Below are positions 56,172 to 64,000 of a DNA stretch of 64,000 nt, piece by piece. A model generated the notes under the pieces. It ran no database searches and was not told the DNA's origin. It was given only the letters and a program-made list of their open reading frames with translations. The translations under genes were made by a program, and so were the position numbers. This DNA is from Fen-1254 sp963769605 (lineage in GTDB: Bacteria > Bacteroidota > Ignavibacteria > UBA10030). The stretch covers positions 1-64,000 of the forward strand of contig CAVYML010000004.1 of NCBI GenBank assembly GCA_963769605.1, given 5' to 3'. Every line of letters starts with the position of its first letter. Position 1 is the stretch's first letter.

Positions 56172-57815
56172 ATGTTCACTTATAAAAAGGACATTTTGTT
56201 TAAACTCATTTGTCTAAAAATGCATAAACTATACATAAATAATCGATGTTTGGTGCAGTTGTTGCTCATTGTACTCTGTGCTCCTGTTTTATGTTCCCAG
56301 CAGCTTTCACAAATGAGGATTGAAGGAAAAGCAGAGTATCAAGCAAGCGAGCTTATCGCCAAGGAAGTGCGGGATGCCAACGGCGATGTTTGTGCAGGGC
56401 TGATTATTACCACCGATCTGGACGGCTTGAAATTCGATTCCTATAACGGCATTGTGAAAATGGATGCCGATAAACCGGGAAGATATTTTCTTTTCCTTTC
56501 ACCTGATGAACGAGTCGTGACGATATACAAAACAGGATTTGAACCGTTGAAGATCATCTTGAGTGATTGGGGAATTTCAAAAATGCAAAGCGGCAAGGTG
56601 TGGCAAATAAAGATTACTGAGGGAAAGAAGAAAACAATATATGTGATTGATTCCGATCCTTTGGGAGCGATGGTACATATTGATGGCCACGCAAAAGGAA
56701 AGACTCCTATTACCGATACTCTCGAGTATGGGGAACATCTCATTGTAATGCAAAAAGAATATTATCAAGACATTTCATATAAAATTAATTGTACCGAATC
56801 GCACATGGTCGAAAAGAGGACTCTTCTGAAAAAGAAAGGCATGCTTAAGTGCAATACGGATCCATCAAATATTCGAGTGACCATCGATGGACGAGATATG
56901 TACATAACGCCGTTTGAGGTTCTTCTCGATATTGGTGAACATACGATCGCTATTAAAAATAAATATTATGAGGATGTCACCAGAACAATTGAGATAACTA
57001 CCGAAGGAACATTAGAAAGAATTCCTCTGAACAATCGTAAAGCGAAATATCATCTTGAGACAGTACCTCCAGATGCACCTGTAAAAATTGATGGTGTTGA
57101 TGCAGGTAAGACACCCCTCGATACGTTTCTTGATCTCGGGATGCATGATGTAGAAATTGATTTAACGAACTATGGTAATCAGTTATATAAAATCGAAATG
57201 AATGAAAACGGATTACGAGAAACAAAAGAATTGTTCCATTATCATGTTAATGAAGTGGGGATAGGCTCGGGTGGGGCAATCATATTTGAAAAGAACTTAT
57301 TTACGGATTCGTTACATCATGCTTCTTCTTTAAAAGGAAGTATGTTTATCGGTATCAATTATTGGTATAATTATGATGCTCACCTTGCTTTTGGGATTCG
57401 GATGGCCGGATATTCAATGACGTTAAATAATTTCACATACATGCAAGAAGGAATAAAAAAGAATGGCACCTTATCCTTTACTCCATTTAACTTTGGCCTC
57501 GTTGGGAGGTGGACTTTTCAGAGAGGGAAATTAGAGCCCTACTGTTTTGGTTCGATAGGCTTCATAGGAGGAGACTTGACTCCATCAGATGATAGTAATA
57601 CAATAATTGCATCGTTAAGTGGATTCACTGTCGGAGTTGGTGCAGGAATCTCAACAAGCATATCGGAGCATTTTTGTATTTCTGCTGAATTGCAAACGAC
57701 GTATGGCTCTGCATCATGGGATAAACAGCCGCAACCATATTCTTCAGAATTATCTTATAATCCATCATTCGTTGCTGCCAATGTAACCTTCTCATATAGA
57801 TGGGGTGAGCATTGA
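56172..57815 (+). CDS. PEGA-repeat protein with shared N-terminal domain and barrel-like C terminus
   Basis: The protein has 547 residues from ATG 56172 (GAGG upstream); ATG 56220 is the alternative, with a cleaner signal peptide (LVQLLLIVLCAPVLC). Residues about 55-160 are the unnamed domain shared with the next two genes (ELIAKEVRDANGDVCAGLII, RYFLFLSPDERVVTIYKTGF). Three PEGA modules follow (VIDSDPLGAMVHIDGHAKGK; CNTDPSNIRVTIDGRD; ETVPPDAPVKIDGVDAGKTP). The C-terminal 190 residues (VNEVGIGSGGAIIFEK; FGIRMAGYSMTLNNF; FVAANVTFSYRWGEH) look like an outer-membrane beta-barrel with aromatic C-terminal strands. The stop overlaps the open frame of the next gene. Confidence 0.7.
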   Translation: MFTYKKDILFKLICLKMHKLYINNRCLVQLLLIVLCAPVLCSQQLSQMRIEGKAEYQASELIAKEVRDANGDVCAGLIITTDLDGLKFDSYNGIVKMDADKPGRYFLFLSPDERVVTIYKTGFEPLKIILSDWGISKMQSGKVWQIKITEGKKKTIYVIDSDPLGAMVHIDGHAKGKTPITDTLEYGEHLIVMQKEYYQDISYKINCTESHMVEKRTLLKKKGMLKCNTDPSNIRVTIDGRDMYITPFEVLLDIGEHTIAIKNKYYEDVTRTIEITTEGTLERIPLNNRKAKYHLETVPPDAPVKIDGVDAGKTPLDTFLDLGMHDVEIDLTNYGNQLYKIEMNENGLRETKELFHYHVNEVGIGSGGAIIFEKNLFTDSLHHASSLKGSMFIGINYWYNYDAHLAFGIRMAGYSMTLNNFTYMQEGIKKNGTLSFTPFNFGLVGRWTFQRGKLEPYCFGSIGFIGGDLTPSDDSNTIIASLSGFTVGVGAGISTSISEHFCISAELQTTYGSASWDKQPQPYSSELSYNPSFVAANVTFSYRWGEH

Positions 57816-57832
57816 TTTGTTTTAAAACCACT

Positions 57833-59786
57833 ATGGATAAAAATTCATTATTAAAAATTTATCTTTTCATTATTGTTTTTATCTCCACTGTTTATTCCCA
57901 GCAACTTTCTCAAATGAGCATTGTTGGCAAGGCGGAAACTCAACCCAGCGAACTTATCTCCAAAGAAGTTCGTGATGCTAACGGCGATGTCTGTGCAGGA
58001 CTGATTATTGCCACCGATCTGGATGATCTAAAATTCGATTCTTATAACGGTATTGTGAAAATGGATGCAGACAAACCGGGCCGATATTTTCTTTTCCTTT
58101 CACCTGATGAGCGAGTCGTGACGATATATAAAACCGGATTCAAACCGCTTAAGCTCATATTGAGCGAAATCGGAATATCCAAAATGGAAAGCGGTAAAGT
58201 ATGGCAGCTGATAATAACGGGTGAAAAAAAAGTAGACTATATACCTGTAAGTATTTTAATCGAACCAACGGTCGATGAAATTATCGTCGATGGAAAAAAA
58301 CAGGCGTCAGCAAGGTCGTATCAACTTTTGCCGGGCGAGCATTCTCTTCGCATCGAAAAAGAAGGATTCAAAATATTGGATGAGAAGATTATTGTTTCTC
58401 TATCAAAAACGAATTTCACATTCAAGCTTACGGAAGTTGAACTTGTCGGCGTTACGATTCGCTCTCTACCATCCAATGCAAAGATATTTATTGATAGTGT
58501 TGAAAAGGGGATTACTGATAAGGGCATATTCCTTTATCCGGGGAAATTCAAGCTGAAAATTGCGAAATCGGGATACCTTGATATTCGAAAAATAATTGAA
58601 GTAAAAGAAACGGAAGGGAATGTCTTTGTTTTTAAACTCGAACGGAGTGCTACGGGTGTGCTCATAGTACGGAGCCCGGCAGATGCACGGGTTTTTATTA
58701 ACCGGGAAGACTACACAGGTAAAGATACGATAGAACTTGCCGAGGGTAAATACAATATTGATATTGAAAAGGCCGGATATAATCAGATAAGCGAATTCAT
58801 TGAAGTGCTTCCCGGAAAGACGATTATTAAGCAATATACTTTTGGAGCAGGCGCGGGATCGCTGCAATTTAACGTTACTCCGGTAGATGCAAGGGTAAAA
58901 CTTGTAAAGAATGGAGTTGAAGTTCTCAAATGGACTGGAATAAAAATGCAGAAGGGGATAGATGTCGGGGATTATATGCTTGAGGTAAGGGCTCCCGGCT
59001 ATATCTCAATAAAAAAACAAATATCGATTGAAGAAGGAAAGGCGATTAGGGAAGACATCGCCTTAATGAAGAGATATTCGATAGACACATTGGGAGGCAG
59101 CAGAAGCAATTCGGAAATGATTTATGTTGAAGGTGGTTGGTTTAGTATGGGAAGTTATGATGCCGGATTGAAAGAAAATACAAAGCATCGTGTTTTTGTC
59201 GATTCATTCTTTATGGACAAATATGAAGTTACTGTGCAGCAGTATAAAAAGTAGTTGTGCTGCCACTGGCAAAAGTATGCCGCTGGAACCCAAAGGAGGG
59301 TGGATCGATAATAATCCGATTGTCAACGTGAGTTGGCGTGACGCAGTTGAGTATGCCCAGTGGACAGGAAAACGCCTGCCAACGGAAGCCGAATGGGAAT
59401 ATGCTGCGAAAGGCGGAAATTATTCCGATCGTAATGAATATTCCGGCAGCAATAATATCGATGAGATAGCGTGGTATGATAGAAATGCTGACGGCCTTGT
59501 TCATTTGATTGGAACAAAACAGCCGAACGAGCTTGGCATTTATGATATGAGCGGGAATGTCTGGGAATGGTGTGCAGATTGGTTCGGGAAATATTATTAT
59601 TCAGAAAGTCCGGAAATGAATCCTCAAGGACCAATTTCAGGTCAATGGCGAGTGTTGCGCGGCGGTACAAACTATTGCAATGTTGCCTTTCGTTACTATG
59701 ATTATCCCACTTCTCATGCTGACAATATAGGTTTCCGGCTTATTCTCTCCATAAAAGTCAAATCTGCCGGTGATAAGCCGGATTGA
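57833..59786 (+). pseudogene. PEGA-SUMF1 protein, frameshifted at the SUMF1 domain
   Basis: From ATG 57833: signal peptide, the shared N-terminal domain (ELISKEVRDANGDVCAGLII), four PEGA-type modules and the start of a SUMF1/FGE-like domain (EMIYVEGGWFSMGSYDAGLK, FVDSFFMDKYEVTVQQYKK) to TAG 59252-59254. A one-base shift at about 59250 restores the rest: CAATGKSMPLEPKGGWIDNN, VSWRDAVEYAQWTGKRLPTE, YDMSGNVWEWCADWF and RVLRGGTNYCNVAFRYYD to 59786. The intact protein would have about 650 residues, like its neighbour. The FGE catalytic cysteine pair is not present (one Cys in GGTNYCN). It lies 17 bp after the preceding gene. Confidence 0.75.
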
Positions 59787-59926
59787 AGAGTAAATAAGTT
59801 TGTTTCAACCCTTTTTTTGTCTTTGAAGAAATGATGCGTATTATGAGAAAAATATAAATTGCAGAGGCCGGCTAAAAATATTATTGATCATCGCCGGTTC
59901 TCATTGAGAATGAGAATGAGAAGGTT

Positions 59927-61864
59927 ATGATATATCGCGGTATTATTTTTTTATTTCTTTTCTTCCCTTTAAACGCGTTTTCGCAGCTTGCTGAAATGCG
60001 ATTGGTTGGTTCAGCGCAGCAAGAAGCTGCCGAGCTTATATCGAAAGAAATCCATGATGCAAACGGAGAAGTTTGTGCCGGATTGATTATTCGATCCGAC
60101 TTGAAAGGATTAACATATCAATCAAATAATGGCATCGTAAAGTTGAACTGTAAACCGGGAGAAGATTTTCTTTTTTTATCACCGGATGAGCGCGTCGTTA
60201 CGATTTATTTGTCGGGTTATGTTCCGTTGCAGATAATACTGAATGATGCAGGTATAAAACTTACGAGCGGCCAAACATGGTCATTAAAAATTACAAGTGA
60301 TAAGAAGTTTAATCCTATTCCGGTGAATTTTATCGTAGAACCGGAAGGATCGAATATTTCTATTGACGGTGCCGAAAAAACAACGACAATGATTCAGCAG
60401 CTTACAGAAGGAAAACACGAGATAAAAATAGAAAAAGAAGGTTACAAGACACTCGCACAAACTATTACAGTCTCCCTAACGCAAAATTTGTTTAATTTCT
60501 CCTTAAAGGAAGTTGAACTGCAAACGGTGGCCATTGCATCCGCCCCCGAAGGAGCAAAGATCTATTTGGATAATGTCTATAAAGGTGAAACAGACAGACA
60601 AATATTTTTGTATCCGGGCGTCTATACTCTCAAATTGGCGAAAAGCGGCTGTCTTGACGTACAAGATAAAATTTATGTCAAAGAAGATACTCTTAATAAA
60701 TATTATTATACATTACTCAATCATTCCGGCACACTCGTATTGTCTGTGATCCCAGGTGATGCACAAATATTTATTAATAAAGAGGATTATACCGGCAAGA
60801 CTCTGATAGAGCTTGCCCCAGGCAGATATAAAATCGATATTAGTAAAACCGGATACGATAGCACGAGCGAGACCGTCGATATTACACTTAATCAACAGAT
60901 CGAAAAAAAAGTTTCTCTGGTCCACAAAAAAGGCGATTTGCAGTTTACTATATGGCCAATTGATGCAAGAGTTACCTTGAAACGAAATGGTTCTCTTGTA
61001 GAACAGTGGGATGGAGGGAAAATACTTCATTCATTACAAGTGGGAGAATATGAATTGAATGCAAGCGCAAAAGGATACACTACGCAAGCGAAAAAAATAA
61101 CTATTGCGGAGAATAGAGCAATAAGCGAAGATATAAAATTGCAAAGAGGAAATAGCTTTACGCTGAATGCAGCCAAGATCGATTTCGTATACGTAGAAAA
61201 AGGAATATTCAAAATGGGGAGCGTTCACGGAAACAGTGATGAGGAGCCTCTGCATGCCGTCACATTGGGAAGTTTTTATATCGGAAAATATGAAATAACA
61301 CAGAAACAGTGGAAGGACGTCATGGGAACAAACCCGAGTAATTTTAAAGGAGAAAATTTGCCCGTGGAAAATGTAAGCTGGAATGAAGTACAGGAATTTA
61401 TTGCAAAGCTCAATGCAAAAGAAGGAAGCAACGTTTATCGACTGCCTACGGAAGCAGAATGGGAGTATGCAGCGCGAGGCGGCAACAAAAGTAAGGGCTA
61501 TAGATACAGCGGAAGCGATGAGCTTGACAAAGTGGCATGGTACAGTGTCAACTCCACACATGCAGTAGGTACGAAACTGCCAAATGAACTTGGCATTTAT
61601 GATATGAGCGGGAATGTCTGGGAATGGTGCTCGGATTGGTATGATGAAAATTATTATCAAAATTGCCCGCAGGATAATCCGCAAGGACCAAGCACAAGAG
61701 AATCCCGTGTCTTGCGGGGCGGTTCGTGTAGCGGGGGAGAAAATTTTTGCCGCATAACTTACCGTCTTAGGCATGATCCTAACGATCGGAGCCGTGCATA
61801 CGGATTCAGGCTTCTCCGCCAGATAGAAGCAACGCCTGCCGACGGGCAGGGGAAGTTAAATTAA
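59927..61864 (+). CDS. PEGA-SUMF1 (FGE-fold) exported protein
   Basis: The protein has 645 residues. A signal peptide (IIFLFLFFPLNAFS) precedes the shared domain (ELISKEIHDANGEVCAGLII, DFLFLSPDERVVTIYLSGYV). Four PEGA-type modules lie at about 128-405. The SUMF1/FGE-fold domain (about 415-637) has IDFVYVEKGIFKMGSVHGNS, YIGKYEITQKQWKDVMG, RLPTEAEWEYAARGG, YDMSGNVWEWCSDWY and ESRVLRGGSCSGGENFC. The canonical FGE active site needs Cys-x4-Cys after GGSW. Here one of the two positions is glycine, so formylglycine formation is doubtful, and a binding or structural role is more likely. Confidence 0.85.
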   Translation: MIYRGIIFLFLFFPLNAFSQLAEMRLVGSAQQEAAELISKEIHDANGEVCAGLIIRSDLKGLTYQSNNGIVKLNCKPGEDFLFLSPDERVVTIYLSGYVPLQIILNDAGIKLTSGQTWSLKITSDKKFNPIPVNFIVEPEGSNISIDGAEKTTTMIQQLTEGKHEIKIEKEGYKTLAQTITVSLTQNLFNFSLKEVELQTVAIASAPEGAKIYLDNVYKGETDRQIFLYPGVYTLKLAKSGCLDVQDKIYVKEDTLNKYYYTLLNHSGTLVLSVIPGDAQIFINKEDYTGKTLIELAPGRYKIDISKTGYDSTSETVDITLNQQIEKKVSLVHKKGDLQFTIWPIDARVTLKRNGSLVEQWDGGKILHSLQVGEYELNASAKGYTTQAKKITIAENRAISEDIKLQRGNSFTLNAAKIDFVYVEKGIFKMGSVHGNSDEEPLHAVTLGSFYIGKYEITQKQWKDVMGTNPSNFKGENLPVENVSWNEVQEFIAKLNAKEGSNVYRLPTEAEWEYAARGGNKSKGYRYSGSDELDKVAWYSVNSTHAVGTKLPNELGIYDMSGNVWEWCSDWYDENYYQNCPQDNPQGPSTRESRVLRGGSCSGGENFCRITYRLRHDPNDRSRAYGFRLLRQIEATPADGQGKLN

Positions 61865-61908
61865 TTAATATTACTTATTGTGTGAACGCCTAAAAATCGG
61901 ATTTGTTT

Positions 61909-63807
61909 ATGAAAAAACATACTATTCTTATTCTTCTTTTCTCATTGCAGGTCATTGCGCAAGACAAACAGGTCATTACCCGCTCAATGGATTATTATTA
62001 CGGAGAATCTGTCGCTGAGCAGGAGCAAGAAGCGCGCGACAATGCATTAAAACAGCTTATTGAACAGATTGCCGTGAAAGTTTCTTCTTTTAACGATAGA
62101 GAACTTGTAGAAAATAACGGCGACCTGAAAGATACCTATCGAAGCATCCTTAAAACATATTCAAATGCCACGTTGAAAAATGTTCAGTCTATCAAGCGCC
62201 AAACAGACAAGGGAATAGAGGTCTTTTGTTACATTTCAAAAGACGAAGTTGTTAAAATATTTGAAGAACGAAAGGCCCTCGTCAGGCAAATATACGAGAA
62301 AGGAAAAGAGTGTGAATCCGATGGCGATATTTCCGATGCTCTTAAGTATTATTACTTTTCCATTATACTAATGAATTCTATTCCTGAAAAAGATATTGAA
62401 GAGCAGTCAAAAAATCTTATCGTTGAAATTCCCGCCAGAATCAATACGATTATATCGTATACAAAATTCTCGCTGAATACGGATAATAAATTATCGGAAA
62501 AAGAACGTGAGATTCAATTCCGGATCAATTCGTTCGGCAAGCCGGTTCAGCAATTGGATTTTTCCTTCTGGGATGGAGCATCTCAAGTGAGTGTAAAGGC
62601 GGTAGATGGCGTGGGGGCGTTTCGTTTATACAGCGGAAGCGCTTCTTTTGATAAACTGAATATAGAAATAAAATATAATTACTACGAATCCCGTGATGAA
62701 ATAAGTGAAGTGGCTGATTTGTGGGGTTTGGTAGTCAAGCCGTCATTTAAAAACAGTCAAATGGTAAGTTTGATAAAGGGATCTGTTGTTCAAGAATCTT
62801 CGCTGCCGGACTCATCTGAATCGAAAGAGAAGGATAAACAAAGTACCGCAGCAGAAGAAAAAGCAAATTCGGCTGTGAAGATAGAATCCGCCGGAAATGG
62901 GCATACTTTTCAAAAGTATTCGCTTGAGATAATAAACAATAACAATTGTCCTGTAGCGGAACAGATAATGAAAGAAACAGAAAAGCTTCTTGAAGTGCTG
63001 GACTCGAAAAATGCAGGGATGATACAGACGGCATTCAAGTCGGATAAATTTATTGCAAGCAAGATCGCCGGTTTGGTAAGGTTTAATGCTCCGCAGGTCA
63101 TCCAGGAGCACATTAAAGCCGATATTAACAAAACTATTACCGGCTGGGAATTGCGCAGAATTCGTGTACTGACATATTATCCTACCCTTAACCGGCAGGC
63201 AGGGGAGTACTTAATCCTTGATTTTGATACAACCGGCAAACTTAATGATGTCAATTTTGGTCTTTATGATCAGCTTTATACGCAATTTGTAAAGCAGGGC
63301 GAGTATGGAAATGATTGGGGAAATCGTCAGGTTATCGTGAAATTTGTCGAACGGTATCGTACTGCATATCTTACGCGCAATATGGCAATGCTCGATTCCC
63401 TTTTTGCAGATGAAGCAGTGATTATTATCGGACGCGAACTGAAGAAAGGCAGGAAGCGGGATGATTTTCAATATGCAAAGCTGAATGACGCCCAGCCCGA
63501 TTACAGCTACACGCAATACACAAAAAAAGAATATCTGAAAAACCAGAAAAAAGCTTTCGAGAATCAAAAAGACCTGTTTCTGGGATTTTCGAGTTTTAAA
63601 ATCAGCCGTAAAAATGATTCCGATGGTACATACGGGCTCAGTATGAAACAGAATTATACTTCATCGGGTTATGCAGATGAAGGTCATCTTTTTTTACTTG
63701 TTGATTTTCAACAAGCGCAGCCGCAGATTTATGTGCGCTCGTGGCAGCCGCACGAATGGAACGAAGACGCAATCATTAAATTGGCAAATTTTAAATTGAA
63801 TAAATAA
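61909..63807 (+). CDS. exported fusion of FlgT/LPP20-like and NTF2-like domains
   Basis: The protein has 632 residues from ATG 61909. A signal peptide (TILILLFSLQVIA) precedes an N-terminal LPP20/FlgT-like domain (YYYGESVAEQEQEARDNALK QLIEQIAVKVSSF; GIEVFCYISKDEVVKIFEER). A helical TPR-like linker (KGKECESDGDISDALKYYYF) and a beta module (FRINSFGKPVQQLDFSFWDG) follow, then a charged spacer (about 300-325). The C-terminal region is NTF2-like (VERYRTAYLTRNMAMLDSLF ADEAVIIIGRELKKG; DEGHLFLLVDFQQAQPQIYV RSWQP). It combines in one chain what the genes at 36835 and 38535 carry separately. Last complete gene of the locus. Confidence 0.7.
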   Translation: MKKHTILILLFSLQVIAQDKQVITRSMDYYYGESVAEQEQEARDNALKQLIEQIAVKVSSFNDRELVENNGDLKDTYRSILKTYSNATLKNVQSIKRQTDKGIEVFCYISKDEVVKIFEERKALVRQIYEKGKECESDGDISDALKYYYFSIILMNSIPEKDIEEQSKNLIVEIPARINTIISYTKFSLNTDNKLSEKEREIQFRINSFGKPVQQLDFSFWDGASQVSVKAVDGVGAFRLYSGSASFDKLNIEIKYNYYESRDEISEVADLWGLVVKPSFKNSQMVSLIKGSVVQESSLPDSSESKEKDKQSTAAEEKANSAVKIESAGNGHTFQKYSLEIINNNNCPVAEQIMKETEKLLEVLDSKNAGMIQTAFKSDKFIASKIAGLVRFNAPQVIQEHIKADINKTITGWELRRIRVLTYYPTLNRQAGEYLILDFDTTGKLNDVNFGLYDQLYTQFVKQGEYGNDWGNRQVIVKFVERYRTAYLTRNMAMLDSLFADEAVIIIGRELKKGRKRDDFQYAKLNDAQPDYSYTQYTKKEYLKNQKKAFENQKDLFLGFSSFKISRKNDSDGTYGLSMKQNYTSSGYADEGHLFLLVDFQQAQPQIYVRSWQPHEWNEDAIIKLANFKLNK

Positions 63808-64000
63808 TGGCAATAACTCAGCTTAAAAATGAAAGTTCAGAATCCCGCTTCAGGAAAAGCGTCTCCCTTTTATATAAAAGCGTTGGAGACTAAAAATGGA
63901 CCATATCAATGTGATTCCAATTTAGGGGGGATTTAAAAATGAGTAAAAAACAATTGACTCAAAGTATGCTGGGTTTCAAATGATGATAACTTCAAGGTTG
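63808..64000 (+). other. intergenic end of window with a terminator-like hairpin
   Basis: GTCTCC at 63861 and GGAGAC ending at 63890 pair around the inner palindrome CTTTTATATAAAAG. A strong TTAGGGGGGATTT ribosome site precedes ATG 63939, but that frame stops after 14 residues (63981-63983). It may be a broken or frameshifted start of the next gene, which the window edge hides. Confidence 0.35.

Noticed and set aside
59190..61864. Diversity-generating retroelement targeting the SUMF1 domains
   Set aside because: No reverse transcriptase, template repeat or adenine-biased variable region is visible in the window.
1..64000. tRNA or rRNA genes
   Set aside because: I looked for GTTCGA-type T-arm and CCA-end patterns and for conserved rRNA blocks and saw none that hold together; a tRNA scan would settle it.

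Overview
The window looks like a chromosomal segment of an Ignavibacteriota-like or related Bacteroidota/FCB bacterium. The main evidence is five secreted proteins or relics with a type IX secretion (T9SS) C-terminal sorting domain of the NYPNPFNP...GREVATLV...KRLVLLK type. Base composition is AT-rich. No tRNA or rRNA gene was seen.

Region 1 (about 1-20,000) reads as an integron cassette array. Short genes, all on the + strand and mostly unrelated, are separated by imperfect palindromes that begin with GCCTAAC-like and end with GTTAGGC-like boxes (attC-like sites). The cargo comprises DUF1801, DUF3224, VOC/glyoxalase, ClbS/DfsB, YcxB-like, a BsuPI-like lipoprotein, a T9SS beta-propeller, DUF4404, small secreted or unknown proteins, a carboxypeptidase-regulatory-like protein, a PEP-mutase/isocitrate-lyase-like enzyme, an AlkD-like DNA alkylation repair protein, an aldo/keto reductase, a short-chain dehydrogenase and DUF3592. 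No integron integrase lies inside the window. The array is decaying. It carries an IS200-like element, an IS21 element, an IS1634-type element flanked by a 157-bp target duplication, two group II intron 3' relics, several frameshifts, and several premature stops or lost starts that each look like one C:G to T:A transition.

Region 2 (20,000-23,530) has a secreted TPR protein and a cyclopropane-fatty-acid synthase on the - strand. Region 3 (23,530-33,930) holds two large paralogous T9SS parallel-beta-helix proteins. Between them lie a membrane-anchored beta-sandwich protein and a caspase-fold fragment. They are followed by a decayed propeller relic and repeated hairpin elements. Region 4 (34,150-36,172) is an IS91-family element with its own tyrosine recombinase.

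Region 5 (36,400-63,810) is a one-direction, closely spaced envelope locus of about 27 kb. It encodes FlgT/LPP20-like and NTF2-like secreted proteins, PEGA-repeat proteins, a cohesin-like lipoprotein, a giant protein of about 3,443 aa (three 7-bladed FG-GAP propellers, beta-helix, FN3, dockerin, cohesin, T9SS signal), a CHASE2-adenylate cyclase, an SH3-M48 metallopeptidase, and three proteins sharing one unnamed N-terminal domain fused to a barrel-like end or to SUMF1-type domains. The layout suggests an integrated surface-assembly and envelope-sensing system. That role is inference.
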